Source of the DNA: Candidatus Heimdallarchaeota archaeon LC_2
Lineage (GTDB): Archaea; Asgardarchaeota; Heimdallarchaeia; Heimdallarchaeales; Kariarchaeaceae
Direction: 5' to 3'
Assembly (NCBI GenBank): GCA_001940725.1
Contig: MDVR01000052.1
Location: forward strand, 1 to 14,668
DNA: 14,668 bases
The notes under the pieces were generated by a model. It searched no databases and had not been told where the DNA came from. It saw only the letters and a program-made list of their open reading frames with translations. The position numbers and the translations under genes were made by a program. Below are positions 1 through 7,360 of the stretch, one piece after another; position 1 is the stretch's first letter, and each line of letters starts with the position of its first letter.

Positions 1-1145
1 TCGATCGATTGTTATCATTAATAATTAGTGAGACATCAACTCCACTCAAATTTTATGAGCGATTGCTCATAATGTTGCCAAGCTGAAAGCTTGGCTGCAT
101 ATCCTGCTTCTTGACCAAAATAACGTTCCTGGGGAGTCATTTTGGTTGAGGAATGAATTCGAACCTTATTGTAAAACCCTCTCCAGTTATCTACCGCTTC
201 CTGAAGCTCATCAATCGTTTTGGTGAAGACCAAATCTCGAGCCTCATATTGTAGACTCTGTTGCACTCTTTCCACTTTTCCTGTAGTCTGGGGATGTCGA
301 AATCTTGATTTGATACCTCGAATCTTGTATTTTTTCAAAAATGCTTCAAACTCTTTTGTGTGATTCCTCGATGGGTTATGCACAAATTGTGATCCATTAT
401 CATGAAGTATGGCTTCTGGGACGCCATATTTTACGACTAATTTTTCCAATGTATCCACCCATGATGCTGTAGTTTGGTTATCTGATATCACTGCGGCCAG
501 ATTGTATCTGGAATGGTCATCAATCACATTATAGGCAAATAGCTTCCCTGGTTTGTAAAATGGACCCACATTATCAATCTGCCATAATTCGTTAGGTTTG
601 CCTCGTTCAAATCTCTTGTAATACACCTTCTTCTTACGGTTTCTTCTTAATTTACCCTTTCCTACCTTTCTCAACTGATATTGGGTTGTCGATTCTGAAA
701 TGTATCTTTGACCTTCCAATGAGATCGCAGATGCGATGGTTCGAGATGATAATTGACGGTCTCGCAACTCAAAGATGCGTGATAAAATCGGTGATGGAAG
801 CCTACTGGATCTCGGACCTGGTTTCTTGGGAATAATACCATCCAGTCCAAATTCGCTGTAATTCTTGGATTTTCTATAATAAGTCGATCTGGCAACTCCA
901 AAACTTTCCAAGATCTGGTCAATCGATTTATCATGGTGTTTTGATCGAGGATCCGACCGATCCTCTATGGTCTGAACGAGAGAGATAAATGCTCTCACTT
1001 TCATTTTCTTATCTAGGACTTGCTTTAGTTTGGACATAAGCAATTCAACTTCTGCAGGTCCTACTTCTTCGTTATGTAATATCTGCGTGACATGTCTAGC
1101 AATTGACATGTGTCCCATTAATTATTGCTGTTCATAATCGATCGA
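1..1145 (-). mobile_element. IS481-like insertion sequence, apparently complete
   Basis: The element is bounded by terminal inverted repeats at 1-27 and 1119-1145 that match at 22 of 27 positions. Both begin TCGATCGATT and share the inner block AATAATTA. It contains a single transposase gene that fills almost all of it, as usual for IS481 elements. The left flank lies outside the window, so a target duplication cannot be checked and the true left end could lie slightly upstream. The right flank continues directly into a decayed copy of the same transposase, which suggests nested insertion. Confidence 0.85.
36..1118 (-). CDS. IS481-family DDE transposase
   Basis: This 360-residue protein should catalyse cut and strand transfer of its own element. 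An N-terminal helix-turn-helix region (about residues 62-95, with the motif VARSTYYR) would bind the element ends. The rve/DDE integrase core follows, with the catalytic triad D182 (in LWQIDNVGPF), D240 (in ILHDNGSQF) and E283 (in HPQTTGKVER). The HPQ-TGKVER signature and the C-terminal MTPQERYFGQ stretch are typical of IS481/IS3-type transposases. The frame is uninterrupted and all three catalytic residues are present, so the enzyme looks functional. The ATG at 1118 is used; a second ATG three codons later would serve as well. The stop lies 35 bases from the left end of the element. Confidence 0.93.
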   Translation of the reverse strand: MGHMSIARHVTQILHNEEVGPAEVELLMSKLKQVLDKKMKVRAFISLVQTIEDRSDPRSKHHDKSIDQILESFGVARSTYYRKSKNYSEFGLDGIIPKKPGPRSSRLPSPILSRIFELRDRQLSSRTIASAISLEGQRYISESTTQYQLRKVGKGKLRRNRKKKVYYKRFERGKPNELWQIDNVGPFYKPGKLFAYNVIDDHSRYNLAAVISDNQTTASWVDTLEKLVVKYGVPEAILHDNGSQFVHNPSRNHTKEFEAFLKKYKIRGIKSRFRHPQTTGKVERVQQSLQYEARDLVFTKTIDELQEAVDNWRGFYNKVRIHSSTKMTPQERYFGQEAGYAAKLSAWQHYEQSLIKFEWS

Positions 1146-1378
1146 TCTCGTATTTACATCTAGCATTGCAGAACTGCAGATGGCAGTCAATGCCTGGAGG
1201 ATGTTTTACAATGAGATTAGACCTCATTCATAAACGAAAATGACACCTCATGAGTGATACTTTGGTCAGGAGGTAGAGTATGCAGCCAAGCTTTCAGCAT
1301 GGCAGCGTTATGAGCATTCGCTCATAAAATTTGAATGGAGTTGATGTCTCACTAATTATTAATGATAACAATCGATCA
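1146..1378 (+). pseudogene. Decayed 3' fragment of a related IS481 transposase with its terminal repeat
   Basis: Read from about 1147 on the plus strand this encodes LVFTSSIAELQMAVNAWR and ends with LIKFEWS, closely matching the last 65 or so residues of the intact transposase at 36-1118. Two in-frame stops, TAA at 1231 and TGA at 1255, replace a serine and an arginine codon. The frame ends at 1344 and is followed by a terminal repeat (to about 1378) nearly identical to the reverse complement of positions 1-41. Homology begins right at the end of the intact element. The 5' part of the relic would therefore lie left of position 1, as expected if the intact copy inserted into the older one. Confidence 0.85.
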
Positions 1379-1425
1379 ATAAATGGGGTTTAACACAGAG
1401 AACAAAAACTTTCTTAAGTAATTCA

Positions 1426-1815
1426 ATGGAAACTGCCGCAGAGGTAAGGGATTCCGTTGGCGATGTTGTCGAGGATGTAAAAGACAAATCATTTAGTACA
1501 ATCCAATTTGCTACAAATATGGCTGCTGAAAAAATAGAAGCTGTCAAACACACCGCCGACGCAGCGAAAGATCAGACACTAGGAGCTTTTGCAGCTGCAA
1601 AACAAAAAGCATCAAATTTTGGGGCTGATGTAAAAAACAAAATTGCTGATACAATCTGGAAGATCAAAGACGGAGCTATTTCAATTGCTGGAAAAGTTAA
1701 AGGGGCATTAACAGGCGGATTAAATAAAATATTGATGATTGTTGGTATTGCACTTGTAGCTTTAATCGTTCTCTTTGTAGTATTTTCTAAAATGGGCATG
1801 ATGCCCACACCATAA
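1426..1815 (+). CDS. Small helical protein with C-terminal membrane anchor
   Basis: I do not recognise a named family. The 129-residue protein has a long alanine- and lysine-rich region (about residues 1-95) with no proline until the end. It is predicted to form amphipathic helices, with a periodicity like apolipoprotein or LEA proteins. One hydrophobic segment follows at residues 102-121 (ILMIVGIALVALIVLFVVF) and a short tail, MGMMPTP. This is the layout of a tail-anchored protein whose helical part lies along a membrane or lipid surface; that role is inference. The ATG at 1426 follows the IS relic by 48 bases, so its native promoter may have been displaced. The TTTAAC at 1389 is a weak TATA candidate. 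Confidence 0.72.
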   Translation: METAAEVRDSVGDVVEDVKDKSFSTIQFATNMAAEKIEAVKHTADAAKDQTLGAFAAAKQKASNFGADVKNKIADTIWKIKDGAISIAGKVKGALTGGLNKILMIVGIALVALIVLFVVFSKMGMMPTP

Positions 1816-1886
1816 ATTATCTTGTATAAAAATAATATAAATTAATAAAAATTAATAAAATTCAATTAAAATCACCAGTACAATCT

Positions 1887-2096
1887 ATGACTGAAACTAA
1901 ATCAATTGATCCCGGTTTGATTACTGAATAGCAAATTGCACAATTTTATCATTGATTATAACTTCGTGCCTTGAAACAGCATTTCACATTTAGACCTAAT
2001 TATACGATAAAAAACAATTCGTCCGAAGAAGTTCGACGCGAAGGTTTTTCAAGATTGTTACAATATGGATTCAGCTTCACTTTTCTGTTTTGATGA
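1887..2096 (+). pseudogene. Decayed reading frame, family unknown
   Basis: A frame opening with ATG at 1887 reads as plausible protein to TGA at 2094-2096 but has internal stops at 1929, 1953 and 1959, all in the same frame. The later part reads LRALKQHFTFRPNYT and then SSEEVRREGFSRLLQYGF, which looks like real helical protein. One-frame decay by nonsense changes alone fits an old pseudogene. It could also be chance; the last 20 bases overlap the 3' end of the convergent gene ending at 2077. A similar R-P-N-Y codon block recurs at 4526. Confidence 0.35.
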
Positions 2097-3087
2097 TTTC
2101 AAAAAAATGTACATGAGAAGTTAATAAATAAGAGAGCAGAATGAAATCTATTAAGCCGTGTTCAAAATATCTGAAAGTTGAATAATCATGTGATGCTGGG
2201 TTTAAATAAACTTGAAGTGCTTGCGTTAGATAGAGGATATAATTTTTATGCTCATTAAGGACGGAGTTCAATTTTTTTGAATATAGTTGACTTACGTAGT
2301 CGTTAAGCGTAGGTTTATCTTTCAAAGGTTTTAATTCCAATTTTTGTATAAAATCCGATAATATGGTTTCAGTAAAGATCCTTCCTTTGCGTAAGATTTC
2401 ATGTAAACCATCTTCTGTTGTCGTTTCTTGTGCATCAGATAATAAATCGATTAAATTTGAACGGATTTCTTTTTTGATTTTTATAAATGTGTTAATATCA
2501 ACTTTTATGGCGTCAATATTCATTATTGAGTAGAAAGAAGGATATTTATCAGGTATGTTTAGAATAATTGATATGAATTCTCTAAGATTCTGTGGGATTG
2601 TAATCTGATGGAAGTCGTTGATGTCATCTGTAGTGTACAAACCAGTCATTCCGACTTCATATTCTTCGTCCGTCTCAAAGGTATTTCGACTAGGATTGAA
2701 AAATCTAGGATCAGGTAATTCTCGTTTACCTGTTATTTGAATAAATGTCCTCCTAGGAATGATAAAAAAATATTTATTTAGAACGAGGATCGAATTTGTA
2801 ATATCATCTTCTGAATAGCCTTTTTTCGACAATGAGCGAATCAGTACTCTTTTTGTTCTGAATCTTACTTTCAACAAACTATCAAATATGTGATGAAAAA
2901 TATTAGAATTATAAGTTATTAGCTTTTTATCAATTACGAACTCACAATATTTGCGAAATAAAATATTTAAGGAGCCTCGATATTTCTTTTGGATAGCTTC
3001 TCTAGGTATATGGTAGTAAATACCAGGTGCGATTGAATGAGCACAAAAATCTTCGCTTTCACTTAATCTCTGTAAATTATAATACAA
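2077..3087 (-). CDS. Uncharacterised protein, possible HEPN-like C-terminus
   Basis: The product is 336 residues, soluble and largely helical, and I cannot place it in a named family. Near the C-terminus, LNPASHDYS (N296, P297, S299, H300) lies between two helices. This resembles the N-P-x-S-H turn seen in some HEPN-like domains of defence proteins, a weak resemblance only. The frame has no ATG near its beginning. The best start is TTG at 3087, with a TATA-like box (TATATTA on the coding strand, 3112-3118) 25-31 bases upstream. The frame stays open upstream without an ATG, so loss of the original 5' end is possible. It lies beside a membrane-protein gene and upstream of defence-like genes on the same strand. 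Confidence 0.65.
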   Translation of the reverse strand: MYYNLQRLSESEDFCAHSIAPGIYYHIPREAIQKKYRGSLNILFRKYCEFVIDKKLITYNSNIFHHIFDSLLKVRFRTKRVLIRSLSKKGYSEDDITNSILVLNKYFFIIPRRTFIQITGKRELPDPRFFNPSRNTFETDEEYEVGMTGLYTTDDINDFHQITIPQNLREFISIILNIPDKYPSFYSIMNIDAIKVDINTFIKIKKEIRSNLIDLLSDAQETTTEDGLHEILRKGRIFTETILSDFIQKLELKPLKDKPTLNDYVSQLYSKKLNSVLNEHKNYILYLTQALQVYLNPASHDYSTFRYFEHGLIDFILLSYLLTSHVHFFEIIKTEK

Positions 3088-3110
3088 AATTTGGAATGTG
3101 ATTCTTACAA

Positions 3111-3121
3111 TAATATATCCC
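3111..3121 (-). promoter_or_regulatory. TATA-like box for the gene starting at 3087
   Basis: On the minus strand this reads GGATATATTA, 25-31 bases before the TTG start, with the purine-rich AGAGG just upstream as a possible BRE. The spacing suits an archaeal leaderless transcript. Confidence 0.4.
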
Positions 3122-3264
3122 TCTTTTATGAATCTTTAATTCTCTAGAATTATATTATTCGTTTACTGGGTTAGATGTAAGAGGAATATATATTGATTGT
3201 TTGTGAGGAGACTTATTGAACGAGATTAGGAATAAAGTATAATATTCTTTTCATATTAATTTTT

Positions 3265-4278
3265 TTAATCTGAATTTACGTTGATGATATTATTATCAAC
3301 TCCAAGGACTTCTGCGGTATCAAAATTAACTTTTGAGAATTTATTATAGGATATTATTATCTCCTTCCTTAATAATGGATAATTCATTGCGAAATAAGAA
3401 ATAATGAAAATTGTAACTGAGACTATTATTAAGATACCCAACATAGAAAATATAGAATAAGGAATTATGTTTCCAATTAGATTTTCATATTGAGTTAAGA
3501 GTGAATAAAGAAATCCCAATAAAATTGTGATGACAATTCGATCCACCAATTTTTGTTCAAAACCTGTTTTCTCTGTAATCAATTCATTTGATACTGAATT
3601 GTAAGTTTCAACCGTATCTAATAAGTTGGGCTTCCAAAATATCCACCATTTATCACGACACGTTTTTTGGTAAAAATTTGAGGTTTTTAGGGATTCTAAA
3701 TAATAATATATTTCACTTGACTTAATAATCGAATTGATAACACCCTCCCTATTATTCGAATATAGTTTTGAATGTATAATATCTGAAAATTTCATATCAT
3801 CACCCTCTAAAATTTCATCTGATTCTTTAATTTTTTCAGTGATGTCTTTACGCATCTCTTCTCTATACTCATGGATAAAAAAATCATTATTCCTTATATT
3901 AAAAAAATCTTCGTAAAACTTTCCTACTACCAAAAAATATTCCATTCGTTTAATTTCCCATTGAAAATCCTGATGGAGTATTACCGATATAACAATTACA
4001 ATAATTAAATCCCCGATTAATAAACTTGTCAAATCAATTTCTCCAAGTAATAAGAGTGAAATTCCAAACACTAACGTAAAAATAATTAACATAGATGTGG
4101 ATATTTTATTAGCTAATTTCTTCCAGAGGTCCCATTTACTTTCTTTTATCTCATTATTCAAAGATGACACAATTTTGACTAATTTGTATTTTTTTTGTTC
4201 TCCGTCCTCTCTTTCTGCCCATTCAAGTAATTTAGCAAACAGAAATGTAATACCAATTGCTGCCAAAATATTTCTCAT
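3265..4278 (-). CDS. Membrane protein with four or five hydrophobic helices, function unknown
   Basis: The 337-residue product has a hydrophobic N-terminus (residues 4-18) and membrane segments at about 62-78, 84-102, 246-264 and 273-297. A charged, soluble loop of about 140 residues (105-245) separates the two helical pairs. Both termini are hydrophilic. A 2+2 helix layout around a large loop occurs in many unrelated proteins, including effector-like membrane proteins of defence loci, so no function is assigned. The ATG at 4278 is supported by a good TATA-like box 25-31 bases upstream. It is separated from the downstream gene starting at 3087 by about 180 bases with its own TATA-like box, so the two are probably transcribed separately. 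Confidence 0.75.
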   Translation of the reverse strand: MRNILAAIGITFLFAKLLEWAEREDGEQKKYKLVKIVSSLNNEIKESKWDLWKKLANKISTSMLIIFTLVFGISLLLLGEIDLTSLLIGDLIIVIVISVILHQDFQWEIKRMEYFLVVGKFYEDFFNIRNNDFFIHEYREEMRKDITEKIKESDEILEGDDMKFSDIIHSKLYSNNREGVINSIIKSSEIYYYLESLKTSNFYQKTCRDKWWIFWKPNLLDTVETYNSVSNELITEKTGFEQKLVDRIVITILLGFLYSLLTQYENLIGNIIPYSIFSMLGILIIVSVTIFIISYFAMNYPLLRKEIIISYNKFSKVNFDTAEVLGVDNNIINVNSD

Positions 4279-4301
4279 TGGATAAAATTGAACAAAAATG
4301 A

Positions 4302-4315
4302 CTATATATCTTTCG
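4302..4315 (-). promoter_or_regulatory. TATA/BRE promoter of the 337-aa membrane protein gene
   Basis: On the minus strand the sequence reads CGAAAGATATATAG. A purine-rich BRE-like stretch is followed by ATATATAG, centred about 28 bases before the ATG at 4278. This is typical archaeal promoter geometry for a leaderless or nearly leaderless message. Confidence 0.55.
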
Positions 4316-4432
4316 TTTAAAAATATTATAAAATTATTTCAATACGATTAAAGCTATACATAGAAAGATTAGAATAAACTAAATATTGGATCGATTATAT
4401 TTGAACCCAAACTGGTTAGAGATTCTAAAGGA

Positions 4433-4516
4433 ATGTGGATCATAGAAATATCAGATGATAACGAAATAACCTGGTTAACACGAAGACAATATTTAGATAC
4501 ACTCAAAGAAAAATAA
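4433..4516 (+). pseudogene. Possible small ORF or remnant of a larger gene
   Basis: From ATG at 4433 the frame encodes 27 residues (MWIIEISDDNEITWLTRRQY and so on to LKEK). It stays open upstream to about 4370 without another ATG, where it reads IIFEPKLVRDSKG. The composition looks like real protein. After the TAA at 4514 the same frame continues with LRPNYAKKIKIPV, which runs into the convergent 3' end of the gene at 4548. I cannot tell an expressed micro-protein from the tail of a lost gene. It lies opposite to both neighbours in a 269-base gap. Confidence 0.35.
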
Positions 4517-4547
4517 TTATCTCTTAGACCTAATTATGCGAAAAAAA

Positions 4548-5477
4548 TTAAAATCCCAGTAATTCTTTCCTATCTTTAAGTTGGTTGAATTTCCTAACTG
4601 CATGTTCGGCAATATCTGCAATTAATAGTTCTGCATTAAAACCAGTCTGAAGAGCATGGGCTAATGTACTAATTAGATCGTTCAATGCATAGGTCACTGA
4701 ATTGTTGTTTGATGAGTTTCCATAGATAGCAATACTACCTTCAGCTACACTTGCTTTTTCAAGATAATTTTCCATTTGATTGAAAGCACCTAGCGGAGTA
4801 ACATCGAATTCATCGTTTGTTTTTTCGATAAAGGCTTCAGTTATAACATTTGGTTTTATAAATTTCAATGCTTCGGAAATATGTTTAAATTGCCTTTCGG
4901 ACATAGTTAACCAAGGGAATATTGTCACATCTTTTATTCTTCCAATGAATTTAATTAAACCCTTAATAAAATCATTTTTTTCAGAGAACCAAAGAGCCCA
5001 CGCATAATCCCAATATTCTAAAACTTCTATATTGTCAGATATAAACGCATTCAAACAATATCTCGGATCGAGAATTTCATGAAATCCATCAAAGAAATCA
5101 CGAAACGGATGAGTAAAAATTAGGGACCAATTTATTTCTTGGTTTGAAACAATATTGAAATAAAAGTCGGTGTGTTCAAACTCTTTAGGATTAAGAGTAA
5201 GAACAGCTTGGAACGGATAAATATCCGTCTGTCCTACAATTTTAATATAATCTGATTCAATAATTTCCGTGTGGTACAATGTACTTATACTTTCATGAAA
5301 TTGCCCAATTTGGATTTCTCTAACCAACTCACCACTTGATTTAGAGGGATAATTCATGAAACCTTCAATTTTCATATTAGTAACATACAATGCATCTAAT
5401 ATATAACTAGCAAGTTTTAGTAAAACTTCTAAACGGAGGGTTTTATCGATGTTTTTCTTTAAAGTCACGTATATCAT
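4548..5477 (-). CDS. Uncharacterised 309-aa protein, operon partner of the zinc-finger nuclease-like gene
   Basis: I do not recognise this protein. It has a beta-rich N-terminal half (about residues 1-120), a Trp/Tyr-rich stretch at 154-164 (EYWDYAWALWF), and a helical C-terminus after an Asn/Ser-rich linker (residues 253-259, GNSSNNN). No transmembrane segment or clear catalytic motif is visible. Its ATG is four bases past the stop of the upstream gene, and its Shine-Dalgarno site GGAGGT overlaps that gene's last codons. The two are therefore almost certainly co-transcribed and translationally coupled, which implies a shared function. Any effect of the upstream truncations on its expression is unknown; ribosomes stopping at 6407 would not reach this site. 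Confidence 0.78.
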   Translation of the reverse strand: MIYVTLKKNIDKTLRLEVLLKLASYILDALYVTNMKIEGFMNYPSKSSGELVREIQIGQFHESISTLYHTEIIESDYIKIVGQTDIYPFQAVLTLNPKEFEHTDFYFNIVSNQEINWSLIFTHPFRDFFDGFHEILDPRYCLNAFISDNIEVLEYWDYAWALWFSEKNDFIKGLIKFIGRIKDVTIFPWLTMSERQFKHISEALKFIKPNVITEAFIEKTNDEFDVTPLGAFNQMENYLEKASVAEGSIAIYGNSSNNNSVTYALNDLISTLAHALQTGFNAELLIADIAEHAVRKFNQLKDRKELLGF

Positions 5478-5480
5478 TTT

Positions 5481-5984
5481 TTACCTCCAATCCTTTATTT
5501 TTGGCTGAACAACTTCCCAGACATTTGAAGTAGGTGCCCCATAGTCGACGTAGAAAACAGGGATTTTTTTACCGGTTATGGTTACATGTTTATTTTTTGC
5601 ACCCTCCCTTAAAATATAATTGTCGACAGAATAATGCTTTGTACTTATCCCCTTAATTTTTTTTCCCATAATTATTGCGAACTCGGTTTCAGATCCTTTC
5701 CTTTCAATTGCTTTTGCGACACTTTCTAATTGATCCTTTGCTTCAAAAACATTAGTGGGATTTTTTTCTTCGATAATTGCGTATTTTCCATTCAAATACA
5801 AAACCATTCCATCACAACAAACTTCATCTTGAGACATTTTTAGATATTTCCTTATCTTCGTTTCATTACTGAACACTTCTACTATTTGATCTTCTAAATG
5901 CCCAGCTGATTCTAGAAACTCAATATATTTAGTCGGAATTGCTTTTTGAAATTTTATTTTTCTTCCTGGTTTCACACTCAACAC
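5481..5984 (-). pseudogene. 3' part of the zinc-finger/PD-(D/E)XK gene, separated by tandem repeat expansion
   Basis: This open frame encodes the nuclease-like core plus the true C-terminus of the protein that starts at 7183, ending KIKDWR. The only possible local start is GTG at 5984, which has no Shine-Dalgarno site and corresponds to an internal valine (V144) of the full protein. It is therefore probably not translated independently. The last 53 residues, after KGIS, exist only here. Joining residues 1-257 of the 7183 frame to these gives a continuous protein of 310 residues, which is what a single copy of the 385-bp unit would encode. Confidence 0.75.
5482..5488 (-). promoter_or_regulatory. 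Strong Shine-Dalgarno site overlapping the upstream gene's stop
   Basis: The minus strand reads TGGAGGTAAAAAATG. GGAGGT is placed five bases before the ATG at 5477 and includes the first base of the upstream TAA. It fixes this start and shows an internal operon gene using SD-dependent initiation. Confidence 0.8.
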
Positions 5985-6796
5985 TCGTCCAGTATTTAAT
6001 CTTTGAACAACATATTGAACATTATTTACTTATCCCCTTAATTTTTTTTCCCATAATTATTGCGAACTCGGTTTCAGATCCTTTCCTTTCAATTGCTTTT
6101 GCGACACTTTCTAATTGATCCTTTGCTTCAAAAACATTAGTGGGATTTTTTTCTTCGATAATTGCGTATTTTCCATTCAAATACAAAACCATTCCATCAC
6201 AACAAACTTCATCTTGAGACATTTTTAGATATTTCCTTATCTTCGTTTCATTACTGAACACTTCTACTATTTGATCTTCTAAATGCCCAGCTGATTCTAG
6301 AAACTCAATATATTTAGTCGGAATTGCTTTTTGAAATTTTATTTTTCTTCCTGGTTTCACACTCAACACTCGTCCAGTATTTAATCTTTGAACAACATAT
6401 TGAACATTATTTACTTATCCCCTTAATTTTTTTTCCCATAATTATTGCGAACTCGGTTTCAGATCCTTTCCTTTCAATTGCTTTTGCGACACTTTCTAAT
6501 TGATCCTTTGCTTCAAAAACATTAGTGGGATTTTTTTCTTCGATAATTGCGTATTTTCCATTCAAATACAAAACCATTCCATCACAACAAACTTCATCTT
6601 GAGACATTTTTAGATATTTCCTTATCTTCGTTTCATTACTGAACACTTCTACTATTTGATCTTCTAAATGCCCAGCTGATTCTAGAAACTCAATATATTT
6701 AGTCGGAATTGCTTTTTGAAATTTTATTTTTCTTCCTGGTTTCACACTCAACACTCGTCCAGTATTTAATCTTTGAACAACATATTGAACATTATT
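5642..6796. repeat. Three perfect tandem copies of a 385-bp unit inside a gene
   Basis: The copies are 5642-6026, 6027-6411 and 6412-6796. By eye and by translation they are identical. The unit covers codons 129-257 or so of the zinc-finger/nuclease-like gene. As 385 is 128 x 3 + 1, each junction shifts the frame by one and meets a TAA within a few codons. The edges show no long flanking homology: the outer left flank is GCTTTG and the outer right flank AGGGTG. Perfect identity means a very recent expansion, ongoing exchange between copies, or an assembly error. Confidence 0.93.
6022..6369 (-). pseudogene. Middle repeat copy of the nuclease-like core, orphan fragment
   Basis: This frame is the second copy of the duplicated coding unit. 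It encodes the core from V144 to S257 and stops after KGISK at the junction with the first copy. It has neither the zinc-finger N-terminus nor the native C-terminus. The only start is the internal GTG at 6369, without a ribosome-binding site, so expression is unlikely. Confidence 0.8.
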
Positions 6797-7183
6797 AGGG
6801 TGAGTATTGGCAAAATGTCCATCAACATTGTCAAGTCGCCTATTCCATTGATTGTGGCATTCAAGACAATTATACATTCCATTTTTTCTATAATATATTT
6901 TCATTATGGAATGATATTGTCTTAATGTTATCCATTTTCTATCAATATAGCATTCAATATCTCTATGATGTTTTTTAATCATTAAATGCTTATTATGGTC
7001 AAAGTCATTTTTTGATTCTTTTCCACAATCTTCAATTGGACATTTGACCGACTTTACCAAGCTATCAGCTTCTATTAGGATTGTTATTGGATGTAAGTTA
7101 TTCGCTCTTAAATTCTTGTGGTCTTCATTTCTAAAATCGCGTTCTAAAACATACTTTTGCAATGTGTTCGATTGATAGAACAC
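6407..7183 (-). CDS. Zinc-finger protein with PD-(D/E)XK nuclease-like core, C-terminally truncated
   Basis: The frame encodes 258 residues from GTG at 7183. Two zinc-binding regions come first: C48, C53 with histidines at 63-73, and C106, C109, H123, H128. The core that follows has CDGMVLYLNGKYAIIEEKN, where D201, E215 and K217 fit the D...ExK pattern of restriction-like nucleases, with Q228 as a possible helper residue. This suggests DNA recognition by fingers coupled to nicking or cleavage; the fold assignment is inference from the motif. The frame ends in KGISK at 6407, where the tandem repeat introduces a stop, and 53 native C-terminal residues are lost. It is divergent from the AbiV gene at 7361. 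Confidence 0.7.
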   Translation of the reverse strand: MFYQSNTLQKYVLERDFRNEDHKNLRANNLHPITILIEADSLVKSVKCPIEDCGKESKNDFDHNKHLMIKKHHRDIECYIDRKWITLRQYHSIMKIYYRKNGMYNCLECHNQWNRRLDNVDGHFANTHPNNVQYVVQRLNTGRVLSVKPGRKIKFQKAIPTKYIEFLESAGHLEDQIVEVFSNETKIRKYLKMSQDEVCCDGMVLYLNGKYAIIEEKNPTNVFEAKDQLESVAKAIERKGSETEFAIIMGKKIKGISK

Positions 7184-7360
7184 AATTAGGTATATTAGTT
7201 AGAAACCATAGAGATTAAACCGAAAGTATTGATTCCCCCTGTCTCAATCTGACTGAATTACGTAAAGATAGAGCTATCCGAAAATATTGATCGTAATAAT
7301 GGGTTATTTCGATATACCAACAATATATTTAATTTTAGGAAGCTGTAAAATTAAATTGTG
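7184..7360. promoter_or_regulatory. Divergent intergenic region between the nuclease-like and AbiV genes
   Basis: This gap must hold both promoters. For the plus-strand gene, TATATTTA at 7324-7331 lies about 33 bases before ATG 7361. No convincing box was found for the minus-strand gene. Two copies of the motif CCGAAARTATTGAT lie at 7219-7232 and 7279-7292, 60 bases apart. The same motif marks the edges of the 729-bp array near the window end. They may be regulator sites or remnants of a mobile piece. Confidence 0.4.

Larger units (their letters stand above)
1..1378. repeat. Long inverted repeat formed by two opposed IS481 copies
   Basis: Positions 1 to about 215 are the reverse complement, with mismatches, of about 1147-1378. 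The outermost 38 or so bases are almost identical, while the transposase-coding part has diverged more. The repeat comes from the intact element and the relic lying in opposite orientation, not from one element's own terminal repeats. Confidence 0.8.

Noticed and set aside
671..934. An 87-codon minus-strand frame inside the IS481 transposase
   Set aside because: It is a shadow of the intact transposase, with no signals of its own.
1572..1808. A 78-codon minus-strand frame opposite the small tail-anchored protein
   Set aside because: Its composition mirrors the alanine/lysine codons of the plus-strand gene; that gene's helix-plus-anchor design is the better reading.
3734..3916. Plus-strand frames opposite the 337-aa membrane protein
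   Set aside because: They are serine/isoleucine-rich antisense translations with no start signals.
5982..5984. GTG as a true independent start of a 167-aa gene
   Set aside because: It is an internal valine codon of the full protein and has no ribosome-binding site, and the same GTG appears in every repeat copy.
5642..6796. Tandem repeats as a CRISPR-like array
   Set aside because: The units are 385 bp with no spacers and encode part of a protein, so this is gene-internal duplication.
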